From contig NZ_SMFT01000001.1 of assembly GCF_004339025.1 (NCBI RefSeq), forward strand, positions 310,001 through 374,000: a stretch of 64,000 nucleotides of DNA, given 5' to 3'. The notes under the pieces are model-generated. The model saw only the letters and a list, made by a program, of their open reading frames with translations. It made no database searches and was not told where the DNA came from. Within the stretch, counting starts at the first letter, position 1. Every line of letters begins with the position of its first letter. A program made the position numbers and the translations under genes. Origin of the DNA: Volucribacter psittacicida (GTDB lineage: Bacteria; Pseudomonadota; Gammaproteobacteria; Enterobacterales; Pasteurellaceae). Shown piece after piece: positions 49,258 through 58,190 of the stretch.

Positions 49258-49958
49258 CTAATAACATAAATGGCAATGCAATAATTACTAAAGGGAATGT
49301 CATCACATCTAAAGCCAATGCCATCGGTGTCAGGGATACTTTATTTACAATTTTACCAAATTCAGATTGTTCGTGTGATAGCATTCCAGTAACAATTACT
49401 GTAATTGGAATTGATTGTTTCATACGTTGTTGAGTTGTTGGTAATGATTTAGCTTGATATAAACTTCCTTTTAGAGAAATACAATACTGATAAAAGGCAG
49501 TTTTTTCATTAAATGTAAAATTTAATTCTTCCAATTTCTTTAACTCTTTTTTATCTGCTGTTTGATAATGTAAACAAAATGAGCTTGTGAAATTATTATA
49601 TTCGGCCTTTATGATTAGTTCTTCTTGTACTGCTTTACCACTTTCTGAAAGGTAGGGCATTTTTTGGTCATTGGTAATGATAAAATTATATTTAAACTTA
49701 GTTTGTAGTAAATTTAATAATTTTTGTGAATCTTGTTTGTTGATAACATACCAATATTTATTACCAAGAAAAACGAATCGCGGATCAGCTTCTTTAGTCA
49801 TACCAAAAGCAAGAATTTCATCATCAATCGTTTCGATATGCTTAGTTGTATATGTGTATTTTTTTAGGTTCATCTTTCAGCCAAACCATCGCTGAAAAAC
49901 AACCTGTTAATAATAATGAAGATAAGATAATTAAAGACAAAGATAAGAGCTTTTTCAT
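49253..49958 (-). pseudogene. lipoprotein gene frameshifted at a run of seven A
   Basis: The main frame (206 codons from an internal ATG at 49873) lacks a signal. In the next frame, directly upstream, an ATG at 49958 begins a lipoprotein signal: MKKLLSLSLIILSSLLL and the lipobox TGC. That frame runs up to DEPKK and meets seven A (T on plus, 49859-49865). With six A the two join as a 234-residue lipoprotein. The body is mostly polar, with a tail containing PMALALDVMTFPLVIIALPF. No family recognised. It is a sequencing error, pseudogene or slippage switch. Confidence 0.75.
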
Positions 49959-50032
49959 TTTTACCTCATTAAAAAAGGGGATGAACTGAGTGTAAAATCA
50001 ATGAGATTTAATATTCTATAATAATTTTATAA

Positions 50033-50060
50033 AAAAACCTGCTGTGATAAGCAGGTTTTT
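50033..50060 (-). terminator. terminator of the efflux operon outer-membrane gene
   Basis: AAAAACCTGC/GCAGGTTTTT with an 8-base loop and T run on the minus strand, 15 bases beyond the stop of the outer-membrane efflux gene. Confidence 0.85.
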
Positions 50061-50075
50061 ATAGATTATTGGCTA

Positions 50076-51458
50076 TTATTTTTGAACAACCAACTGATAA
50101 GGAGAATAATAGCCCCCCATTGCACTATATACGGCATTTTCATTTTGAATTAGGCTGTATTTAGCGTTGAGGATAGACAATTCAGAAGTTTTTTCGGTGT
50201 TAATGGCACTTAACCAATCGCTTAATTCAGATACACCTGCATCATAGCGGTTTTTATAGTATTGACTGATCCGTTTATCATAGTCATATTTTTTCTGTAA
50301 GTTAGCAAAATTTTGTAATGATTGGCTATAACTATAATAATTCGTATCAATTTCATTTAATGCGGTGGTGATAGATTGTTCAAAGTTGACTTTTGCCGTT
50401 TCATAAGCCGCCTCTGAAATTTTCACGTTCCATTTTACCGTATTCCAGCTTAAGAATGGCAAGCTAATGGATACTGTTCCCCCTGCGATAGGCGTATTAA
50501 AGGCATTGTCCACTTTGTTGCCGCTAGAGCTGAGTGTGCCGCCAAGGGTAATGCTTGGGAACCAGCTTTTTTGGGTGGCTTTTGCATCTTTAAAGGCACT
50601 GCGTAAGCGGTATTCATAACCTTTTACATCAGGGCGATTGGCGATAGCTGAAACAGGCACATCGAGATTTACCCCAGCCAATTTTACATTGAGAATGTTA
50701 GGATAAATCACATTAAGCGGTTCATTTGGTTTTAAATTCAATAGGTTACGCAAAGTTTGTTCAGCGGTTTTTAATTGAGTTTGATAGCTGATTAATGTAT
50801 TACGAGCGGTAAGCACCGATTGTTGAGCTTGATCGCTACTGGCTCGATCTGCTACCCCTTGTCGCCATTTATTTTGCATAACATCGTTGATTTGGTTGTA
50901 ATATTTAATGGTTTGCTCGGTCACCTTAATGGCATCTTTTAGGTAAGCAATTTGATAATAGCTGGTAATAACTGAGTTGATTAATGAAAGACGTGTTGCC
51001 GCCAAATCTTCTACGGTAGCAGCGTGTGTCCATTCGGCAGCATTGGCAGCATCGGCTAAACGTCGCCATAAATCTAAGGTATAGCTAACTGATAAAGCTC
51101 CTTTATGTTTAATTTCTGAACTACCAATATTAAGATTTTTTTCAACAGAAGAGCCTATTGTGCCACTAAACGTCGGTACTAAATCAGCTCCCAATAAATT
51201 GGCATTATATAATGCGGTATTCACGCTAATCGCGGCTTTGGCAAGATCTTTGTTATTTTCTAGAGCAAGTTTCACTAGGCGGTCAAGTTGCGGATCTTGA
51301 TAGAGATCCCACCAGTTTTCATTGACTTGGTATTGTTTGCTAATAGCTTCATATTGTTGGAAATTTTGTTCCGTCGCTTGGAAGGAGTCGTCTAAATTTG
51401 CACAACCAACTAATAAGCTAGACAGGGTCAGTGCAAAGGCGATTTTATTTAATTTCAT
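50076..51458 (-). CDS. TolC-like outer-membrane efflux lipoprotein
   Basis: A 460-residue OprM/NodT-type outer-membrane factor. Signal with lipobox VGC (LLVGCANLD), the two outer-membrane efflux repeats (about 60-245 and 260-450), with typical WWDLYQDPQLDRLVKLALENN and the NLLGADLVPTFSGTIGSS strand. It should form the trimeric exit channel for the MacA-MacB pump encoded just upstream. About 195 bases, including a hairpin and a MITE, separate it from macB, so it may have its own promoter. Confidence 0.85.
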   Translation of the reverse strand: MKLNKIAFALTLSSLLVGCANLDDSFQATEQNFQQYEAISKQYQVNENWWDLYQDPQLDRLVKLALENNKDLAKAAISVNTALYNANLLGADLVPTFSGTIGSSVEKNLNIGSSEIKHKGALSVSYTLDLWRRLADAANAAEWTHAATVEDLAATRLSLINSVITSYYQIAYLKDAIKVTEQTIKYYNQINDVMQNKWRQGVADRASSDQAQQSVLTARNTLISYQTQLKTAEQTLRNLLNLKPNEPLNVIYPNILNVKLAGVNLDVPVSAIANRPDVKGYEYRLRSAFKDAKATQKSWFPSITLGGTLSSSGNKVDNAFNTPIAGGTVSISLPFLSWNTVKWNVKISEAAYETAKVNFEQSITTALNEIDTNYYSYSQSLQNFANLQKKYDYDKRISQYYKNRYDAGVSELSDWLSAINTEKTSELSILNAKYSLIQNENAVYSAMGGYYSPYQLVVQK

Positions 51459-51484
51459 AACGTTCTCTCTTTAGGTTAATAATC

Positions 51485-51554
51485 TATAGTCGTTTCAATT
51501 TAAAATAGGACAAGGCGTGTCAACGCACTATTATTTTAAAAACAAACAACTATA
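51485..51554. repeat. MITE-like element, short copy
   Basis: A 70-base copy between macB and the outer-membrane gene. Left TATAGTCGTTTCAATTTAAA, centre AAGGCGTGTCAACGC, right TATTATTTTAAAAAC and ACAACTATA. The structure is like the short copy at 32804-32873, with the same central deletion. Confidence 0.75.
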
Positions 51555-51582
51555 AAGTGCGGTCAGTTTTAACCGCACTTTT
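51554..51582. terminator. inverted uptake-sequence pair behind macB
   Basis: AAAGTGCGGT (51554-51563) and ACCGCACTTT (51572-51581) form a 10-bp stem with an 8-base loop. It lies downstream of the macB stop on the minus strand. The T run is short on that strand. Confidence 0.6.
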
Positions 51583-51652
51583 GTGGATAATCTTAGCAAA
51601 AATTTGTTTTTTTTGCTTATTTTTGTTGCATCAATATTGTTATGCTCTTGAT

Positions 51653-53593
51653 TTATTCCCTTGCTAACGCAGTAATTGGATTGAGTCGTGCCGCATTTTT
51701 CGCTGGCATATACCCAAAAATCACGCCAATTAAGGTAGAGCAAATAACCGCAGTAACAATGGATAAAGTGGAAAATACCATCACAAATTCGCTACTTAAT
51801 AAATTAAATAGCGTGCCAATAATAACGGATAAAATAATCCCCGTTACGCCACCAATTAAACAAATTAAAATGGCTTCAATCAAAAATTGTTGCAAGATAT
51901 TGGATTGTCTTGCACCAATCGCCATTCTTACCCCAATTTCTTTGGTGCGTTCGGTTACCGATACAAGCATAATATTCATTACACCAATGCCGCCCACCAC
52001 TAAGGAAATGAGTGCAATAGATGAAATCAAGAGTTTCATCGTATTGGTGGTATTTTCCACTGTTTGCTTTATGGTATCGGAATTCATCACAAAGAAATCT
52101 TTTTTGCCATGTCGTACCGTTAGCAAATGGGTTAAATCTTTTTCAGCCACTTGAGTATTGACATCATCTTTGATTTTAACGGTAATAGAATCAATATGGC
52201 GATCGCCTGAAATTTTATTCATTGCGGTGGTATAAGGAATCCAAACATTGAGGCTATTGCTTTGCATTCCCATCGTGGATTGCAATTCGGCGACCCCGAT
52301 AATGCGTAAAGGTTTTTTATTGACGAGAATGATTTTGCCTAGTGGTGAGCTATTTTTAAATAATTGCGTAACGGTATTTTGATCCACAACAGCGACTTGC
52401 TCACTATGTTTTACCTGTTCAGCATTAAAAAATTGCCCTTGTAACGCCTTAATACCTTTAACATTAAAATATTGTTCACCAACGCCACGAATTTGTGCGG
52501 TCAGGGTTTGATTGCCATAGGTCAAATTACCGCTGACGGAACTGTTGGGCGTTGAGCTTTCAATATAACTTTGTTTGGCTAAAATATCGGAATCCGCAAC
52601 AGTAAGATTTTTAGTGCGATCTGCTCGCCGATCGCCAAAACCTGTACCATTATAAATATCCATCGTATTTGTACCTAAGGCATTAATATTAGACAGAATT
52701 TTTTGTTGTGAACCATTGCCTAATGCCACCACACATACCACAGAGGTAATACCAATAATAATGCCTAACATCGTTAATAATGAACGTAATTTATGAGCAA
52801 TAATGGCGGATACGGACATTTTAAAAGATTCAATAAATTGATCACGATAAAAGCTAAAACCCCGTTTTACAGGGGAAAGTGCGGTGGATTTTTCAATAAT
52901 TTTTTGTGATTTTTGTTGATCACGAATAATATTGCCGTCTTTAATTTCAATGACACGATTAGCAAAGTCAGCGATATGTTTATCGTGGGTAACCAAAATA
53001 ATGGTATGCCCCTCTTGATGAAGCTGGGTCAAAATTTCCATGACGGTTTCGCCACTTTTGGAATCTAATGCTCCAGTAGGCTCGTCAGCGAGAATAATCT
53101 CGCCACCATTCATTAACGCACGAGCAATACTGACTCGCTGTTGTTGCCCACCTGATAATTGGCTTGGTTTATTGTTTATTTTATCGCCAAGCCCTAATTT
53201 AGTTAATAATTGTTTTGCTCGCTCAAGACGGCTTTTCTGATCCATACCCGAATAAATAGCAGGTAACGCCACATTTTCTAAGGCTGAAAGCGTGGATAAT
53301 AAATTATAGCGTTGGAAAATAAAACCAAATTTCTTTTGGCGTAGATCTGATAAGGCATCGGCATCTAAATGGCTTACTTCTTGTTGTTCAATTTGATATG
53401 ACCCCGATGAAGCGGTATCTAAACAGCCAATAATGTTCATTAAGGTGGATTTGCCCGAACCTGATGTACCAATAATCGCGACAAAATCGCCTTTTTTAAT
53501 GGTTAAATCAATATCTTTAAGCACCCGAGTGCGATTATCATCGTTACCAAAATATTTGTTGAGCTGTTTAATTTCAATAATATTCATCGTCAT
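51653..53593 (-). CDS. macB: MacB, ABC-type efflux pump
   Basis: A 646-residue mechanotransmission ABC transporter. The N-terminal ATPase has Walker [10 protein letters not shown] (about 42-50), signature [15 protein letters not shown], and Walker [13 protein letters not shown]. Four membrane helices (one near 265-290, three at the C-terminus from about 520) enclose a large periplasmic domain. It exports macrolides and virulence peptides in other bacteria; the actual substrate here is unknown. It follows macA by 9 bases. Confidence 0.93.
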   Translation of the reverse strand: MTMNIIEIKQLNKYFGNDDNRTRVLKDIDLTIKKGDFVAIIGTSGSGKSTLMNIIGCLDTASSGSYQIEQQEVSHLDADALSDLRQKKFGFIFQRYNLLSTLSALENVALPAIYSGMDQKSRLERAKQLLTKLGLGDKINNKPSQLSGGQQQRVSIARALMNGGEIILADEPTGALDSKSGETVMEILTQLHQEGHTIILVTHDKHIADFANRVIEIKDGNIIRDQQKSQKIIEKSTALSPVKRGFSFYRDQFIESFKMSVSAIIAHKLRSLLTMLGIIIGITSVVCVVALGNGSQQKILSNINALGTNTMDIYNGTGFGDRRADRTKNLTVADSDILAKQSYIESSTPNSSVSGNLTYGNQTLTAQIRGVGEQYFNVKGIKALQGQFFNAEQVKHSEQVAVVDQNTVTQLFKNSSPLGKIILVNKKPLRIIGVAELQSTMGMQSNSLNVWIPYTTAMNKISGDRHIDSITVKIKDDVNTQVAEKDLTHLLTVRHGKKDFFVMNSDTIKQTVENTTNTMKLLISSIALISLVVGGIGVMNIMLVSVTERTKEIGVRMAIGARQSNILQQFLIEAILICLIGGVTGIILSVIIGTLFNLLSSEFVMVFSTLSIVTAVICSTLIGVIFGYMPAKNAARLNPITALARE

Positions 53594-53602
53594 TACCGCT
53601 CA

Positions 53603-54772
53603 CTAAAATAGACGAGGTCCACGTCCACTATTTCCCACTTGTTCACCATTAGCAAGTTGAGATGATACAACCTTTTCTCCTGCTTGTAAGCCTGAGAGAA
53701 TTTCGGTATTCATATCGTCATTTAATCCAATGGTAACTTCCCGTTGTTCCACTTGATGATTGCTATTTAATACCTCAACAAAGGTCTTATTGCCTTGTTT
53801 TCTGAGAGTCAAGGTTGGAACAAGCAAAACCTCTTTCGCTTCAGCAATGGTAATGACATTGGTGGTACTCATACCGATAAATAATTTATTATCGGAATTA
53901 TCAATCAAAATATTGGCATAATAATATACCGCATCTGTATCACTCACTGATTCACTGTATTCATTATCGGTCAAGGTACTCATCGCAGGATCAACGGAAT
54001 AAATGGTAGAATGATATTGCTGATCTGGCTCAGAAAGGGTGGTAAAACTCACCGCTTGCCCCGCCTTAATCTTAGTAATATCTCCCTCAGAAATTTCTGC
54101 TTTAATTAACATTTTGCTTAAATCCGCCACTTGCACAATGGTCGGGGTAGTTTGATTAGCATTTACCGTTTGCCCTTCGGAAACAGGGATAGAAATGATT
54201 GTACCGTTAATGGGAGAAGTAATGGTGGTATAGCCTAAATTCGTTTGTGCCGTATTCACATCAATTTCTGCTTTTTTGATACTAGCTTGAATATCTTCGA
54301 TATCCGCTTCTGCCGCCGCTAAAGTATTTTTTGCTGAATTAAAATCATCTAAACTGGCAGATTTACGCTGATATAAGGTTTGTATCCGATCAAATGAAGA
54401 TTTTGCCACATCATAAGCCATTTTTTTCGCTTTTAATTGGGCTTTATAAGAATCTAATTCAGCCTGAACGGTATTTAAATTATTTTGCTGTGTGGTGGAA
54501 TCAATTTCCGCAATCATATCACCTTGTTTAACTTGTTGTCCTAATTGCACATAAATTTTCTTAATTTGCCCTGAAACCTGAGCACCCACTTCAACACGAT
54601 TAGCACTACGCACTGTACCATTAGCAATCACGGTTTTTTGTAAATCACCACGACTAACGGTTTCGGTTAGATAGGTCATTTGATTGTTATTTTTGCCATA
54701 GAAAACATAATAGCCAAGCAAAAGCAAGGCAAGCACAATAACCATTATTAAAAAACGTTTTTTATTCATCAT
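53603..54772 (-). CDS. macA: MacA, periplasmic adaptor of the efflux pump
   Basis: A membrane fusion protein of about 389 residues. One N-terminal membrane helix, a biotinyl-lipoyl domain opening VSRGDLQKTVIANGTV, a long helical hairpin (about 85-165), and barrel plus membrane-proximal domains. It ends in a GNSGRGPRLF tail. I prefer the start MMNKKRF (about 54772, behind TTGGAACA) to the ATG five codons upstream. It links MacB to the outer-membrane channel. Confidence 0.9.
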   Translation of the reverse strand: MMNKKRFLIMVIVLALLLLGYYVFYGKNNNQMTYLTETVSRGDLQKTVIANGTVRSANRVEVGAQVSGQIKKIYVQLGQQVKQGDMIAEIDSTTQQNNLNTVQAELDSYKAQLKAKKMAYDVAKSSFDRIQTLYQRKSASLDDFNSAKNTLAAAEADIEDIQASIKKAEIDVNTAQTNLGYTTITSPINGTIISIPVSEGQTVNANQTTPTIVQVADLSKMLIKAEISEGDITKIKAGQAVSFTTLSEPDQQYHSTIYSVDPAMSTLTDNEYSESVSDTDAVYYYANILIDNSDNKLFIGMSTTNVITIAEAKEVLLVPTLTLRKQGNKTFVEVLNSNHQVEQREVTIGLNDDMNTEILSGLQAGEKVVSSQLANGEQVGNSGRGPRLF

Positions 54773-54858
54773 TGTTCCAATTATCATTCAGTTTATTTAT
54801 GACAACAGTCTAAACCAGACTTCTTAATGAAATCTTAAGGCAAATGTTTGCAAGAAAG

Positions 54859-54876
54859 TGAATGAACATTCATTCA
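54859..54876. promoter_or_regulatory. palindromic operator candidate upstream of macA
   Basis: TGAATGAACATTCATTCA: TGAATGAa/aTTCATTCA-type dyad, 16 of 18 bases symmetric. It lies about 90 bases before the macA start, in the position expected for a repressor or activator site. Short TGAATGA/TCATTCA palindromes are typical of TetR-family operators in front of efflux genes. No regulator gene is visible in the neighbourhood. Confidence 0.4.
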
Positions 54877-55054
54877 GGTGGCGTATTTTAAGGACTCTGT
54901 TTTGTAAAAGGAATAGTTGAAATAGAATTTTGCAGAAAATTACATTAGATGAAGTTAATTTTGAGTAGTGGGAAAAGGCTTTTATTTTATTAATAGATTT
55001 AATAATTGGAGCATCAAGGAAATCATCTTGCTTACTTCACTAAATTAATTTTTA

Positions 55055-55084
55055 AAAAGCGATAACAACGTTATCGCTTTTTTT
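55055..55084 (-). terminator. aspC terminator
   Basis: AAAAGCGATAAC/GTTATCGCTTTT with a 3-base loop and T run on both strands. It lies about 15 bases after the aspC stop and may also end plus-strand read-through. Confidence 0.85.
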
Positions 55085-55099
55085 AATATCACAAATATC

Positions 55100-56290
55100 T
55101 TATAACACTTTCACAATGCTTTCGCAGAGATAACGGATGTTGTCTTCGGTAATGCCAGCGACATTAATACGTCCTGAGCGGACGGCGTAAATGGCGAATT
55201 CGTCTTTTAGGCGATCCACTTGTTCTGGTGTTAAGCCGCTGAATGAAAACATACCATTTTGTTCAATAATAAAGCCGAAATCTTGTTTAGCACCGTATTC
55301 TTTTAGTAAATCCACAAAACGTTGACGCATTTGTTTAATACGGTTACGCATTTCAGCCAGTTCTTCAATCCATTGGGCTTTTAATGTTTCATCGCTTAAT
55401 ACTAACGCAACCGCACTTGCACCGTGAGATGATGGGTTAGAGTAGAGGGTGCGGATAATGGCTTTGACTTGGCTAAAGGCACGTTCTGCGATGTCTTTGT
55501 TTTCTGCCACAAGGGTAAATGCCCCAACACGTTCATTGTATAAACCAAAGTTTTTGGAATAAGAACTTGAAATTAATAATTCACGATGATTGTTGGCAAA
55601 GGTGCGTAAACCGATGGCATCTTGTTCTAAACCGTTGGCAAAGCCTTGGTAAGCAAAATCAAATAACGGTAACCAACCTTTTTGAGCGGATAACTCGGCG
55701 AGTTGTTGCCATTGTGCTGGGGTTGGATCGATCCCTGTTGGGTTGTGGCAGCAACCGTGTAACAATACCACATCGCCTGCTTCGGCTTGGCTTAAGTCAG
55801 CGATTAAATTATCCCAATCTAATTTTTTATTTTCTTTATCATAATAACGATATTCACGAATATTGATGCCGACAGCATTAAAAATAGCGTTGTGATTTGG
55901 CCAAGTTGGGGTAGAGATCCAAACATTTTTTGCATTGGTTTGACGCTTAATAAATTCAGCGGCAATGCGTAATGCCCCTGTTCCACCAAGGCTTTGTGCG
56001 GTTTTGGCACGTTGTTGTGCGATAATTTCGCTGGCTTCGCCAAATAATAGCACTTGGGTTTGTTGGTTAAAGTTGGCGAGCCCATCAATGGTCAGGTAAT
56101 TTTTACTGGTTTCGGCTTCTAATAGGCGTTGTTCCGCTTGTTTTACCGCTTTAACAATAGGGGTATTGCCTGCGGCATCTTTGTAAACGCCAATGCCTAA
56201 GTTAATTTTTGGTGAACGGGTTTCTGATTTAAAGGCTTCGCCTAAACCGAGAATAGGATCTGCTGGGGCAGCTTTAATTTGTTCAAACAT
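55100..56290 (-). CDS. aspC: aspartate/aromatic aminotransferase
   Basis: A 396-residue PLP enzyme of class I (E. coli AspC 396). N-terminal [20 protein letters not shown], the NPTGIDPT loop, the Schiff-base lysine in [14 protein letters not shown], and the substrate-binding arginine near the C-terminus (SGRINVAG). It interconverts aspartate and oxaloacetate and can act on aromatic amino acids. Single gene with its own terminator. Confidence 0.95.
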   Translation of the reverse strand: MFEQIKAAPADPILGLGEAFKSETRSPKINLGIGVYKDAAGNTPIVKAVKQAEQRLLEAETSKNYLTIDGLANFNQQTQVLLFGEASEIIAQQRAKTAQSLGGTGALRIAAEFIKRQTNAKNVWISTPTWPNHNAIFNAVGINIREYRYYDKENKKLDWDNLIADLSQAEAGDVVLLHGCCHNPTGIDPTPAQWQQLAELSAQKGWLPLFDFAYQGFANGLEQDAIGLRTFANNHRELLISSSYSKNFGLYNERVGAFTLVAENKDIAERAFSQVKAIIRTLYSNPSSHGASAVALVLSDETLKAQWIEELAEMRNRIKQMRQRFVDLLKEYGAKQDFGFIIEQNGMFSFSGLTPEQVDRLKDEFAIYAVRSGRINVAGITEDNIRYLCESIVKVL

Positions 56291-56442
56291 AATTTAATCC
56301 TTACTTTATAGTGTCAATCATTAATGTTGTGTGTTGTTTTTTATACTTAACTTCCCTTTATTTGGCAAGTATTACATATAAATAGGTAATAAGAATAAAA
56401 ATCTATTAAATTTTTATCAAATTACCTCTTTATTTATTAGAT

Positions 56443-57522
56443 TTATTTTAATTGGCTTATTGCCCAGTTTAATCCCGTTTGATAATTCTCGGGTAGCAGT
56501 GTGGCAAGTTGTTGTAATTGAGCAATTAATTCGCTATGGGATTGATGGGCTAAATTAATATGTCCCACTTTTCGCCCTGCTCGTACTGCTTTACCATACC
56601 AATGTAATTGGGTGAGAGGATTGCTTAACCAAGCTGGATTATGTTCTGTGCCAATTAAATTGACCATCACTGTTGGTGCGGTAAGCATTAACGGCGGTGT
56701 AGGTAAATCCAGTAAAGCGCGCAAATGTAATTCAAATTGGCTGATATTTGCGCCTAATTGCGTCCAATGTCCGCTATTATGCACACGAGGAGCGAGTTCA
56801 TTAATTAATAATTGATCGCCTACCACAAAACATTCCATCGCCATCACGCCGATGTAATTGAGTTTATCCATAATTTTGCCTAGCATCATTTCTGCTTGAG
56901 CTTGTAATGGCGAGGTAGATTGGGTTACTACGCTATAACGCAAAATCCCATTTTGTTGTAGGTTATGGGTTACAGGGTAAAAACGTTTTTCGCCATTGGC
57001 AAATCTTGCTCCCACTAAAGAAACTTCATAATCAAAGGGAATAAAGGCTTCCGCAATAATTTCACCCCAGAGATCTTGGCTAAGTTGCTCAAGATTATGT
57101 TGCTCAATAATCCATTGCCCACGACCGTCATACCCCCCTGTACGGCGTTTTACCACCACTTTGGGCGAAATTTGCGAAAAAATTTTGCTAAAATCCACCG
57201 CACTTTTAACTAATTGCCAAGGCGAGGTGGGGAGATTGAGTTCATCAAGTAAGGATTTTTGACTAAGACGATCCGCTAATAAACCAAACACTTGTTGATT
57301 AACAAAATTAGGGTGTTGGGCAAGCATTTCGGTTAAAGGCGTTTCTGCCCAACGTTCAATTTCAGCGGTAATGCGACAATCTTTAGCTAAATCAAATACC
57401 GCTTGATCAAAGGCGAGGGGTTGTACTTTGATATCTAAAGGCGCACCAGCATAAGCTAGCATACGCCCAAGTTGTCCATTGCCTAGCACATAAACGGTAG
57501 GGTAAAGGGGTTGTTCCGACAT
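56443..57522 (-). CDS. purK: N5-carboxyaminoimidazole ribonucleotide synthase
   Basis: A 359-residue ATP-grasp enzyme that carboxylates AIR with bicarbonate. It begins VYVLGNGQLGRMLAYAGAPL, followed by VVKRRTGGYDGRGQW and ECFVVGDQLLINELAPRVHNSGHWT, the ATP-grasp metal sites. Directly abuts purE (stop and start one base apart), so both act in sequence on the same intermediate. Confidence 0.95.
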   Translation of the reverse strand: MSEQPLYPTVYVLGNGQLGRMLAYAGAPLDIKVQPLAFDQAVFDLAKDCRITAEIERWAETPLTEMLAQHPNFVNQQVFGLLADRLSQKSLLDELNLPTSPWQLVKSAVDFSKIFSQISPKVVVKRRTGGYDGRGQWIIEQHNLEQLSQDLWGEIIAEAFIPFDYEVSLVGARFANGEKRFYPVTHNLQQNGILRYSVVTQSTSPLQAQAEMMLGKIMDKLNYIGVMAMECFVVGDQLLINELAPRVHNSGHWTQLGANISQFELHLRALLDLPTPPLMLTAPTVMVNLIGTEHNPAWLSNPLTQLHWYGKAVRAGRKVGHINLAHQSHSELIAQLQQLATLLPENYQTGLNWAISQLK

Positions 57523-58023
57523 TTAATTACCTCGTGGATCTGGGTTATTGAGTACGAAATCCGTTTGTGCTTGACGAAATTCACGCAAACGATTGGCTAA
57601 TTGAGGATCAAAAGCTGCCAGAATTTGCGCCGCTAATAAACCTGCATTTGCCGCCCCTGCTGGACCAATCGCCAAGGTGCCCACTGGAATGCCTTTAGGC
57701 ATTTGTACAATGGAATATAAGCTATCTACACCACTTAACATTGAGCTTTTTACAGGCACACCCAACACTGGTACAAGGGTTTTGGCGGCGATCATACCAG
57801 GTAAATGTGCGGCACCGCCCGCCCCTGCAATAATGACTTTATAACCATTTTGCTCGGCATTTTCAGCAAAGTGAAAGAGTTTATCGGGGGTGCGATGTGC
57901 TGAAACAATTTCAACGTGGTAGGGAATAGCGAATTGATCGAGAATTTGGCTAGCTTCTTGCATGGTTGCCCAATCGCTTTGTGAGCCCATAACAATGGCG
58001 ATTTGAGGTTGATGATTTGACAT
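57523..58023 (-). CDS. purE: N5-CAIR mutase PurE
   Basis: A 166-residue class I Pur[14 protein letters not shown] phosphate loop, ISAHRTP-like [10 protein letters not shown], and [18 protein letters not shown]. It converts N5-CAIR to CAIR. The gene leads purK. I see no PurR box of the quality found before cvpA in the 160 bases upstream. Confidence 0.96.
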   Translation of the reverse strand: MSNHQPQIAIVMGSQSDWATMQEASQILDQFAIPYHVEIVSAHRTPDKLFHFAENAEQNGYKVIIAGAGGAAHLPGMIAAKTLVPVLGVPVKSSMLSGVDSLYSIVQMPKGIPVGTLAIGPAGAANAGLLAAQILAAFDPQLANRLREFRQAQTDFVLNNPDPRGN

Positions 58024-58190
58024 AGATGATGTTCCAAAAGTTTGACATAAAAAAGATAACTAAGGATAGCATGATTTTAGCAAAAGTGCGGTCTGTTTTT
58101 GCAAAGAATTTTATGTGGATAGTTGCAAGTTAAGGGATAAATATTTATCCTACACCTAATTTTTAATTTCTTAATAATGGATAAGTGAGT

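Larger units (their letters stand above)
54788..55099. other. 312-base spacer between aspC and macA
   Basis: Contains the macA promoter region and, near 54860-54880, an inverted repeat TGAATGAACATTCATTCA (about 9-bp arms). The latter is a good candidate for the operator of a TetR-type or other dimeric repressor of the efflux operon. The aspC terminator lies at 55055-55084. No gene seen. Confidence 0.5.

Noticed and set aside
58024-58190. PurR box before purE
   Set aside because: No match close to ACGCAAACGTTT; the GCAAAA...TTTTGC arms are too far apart.
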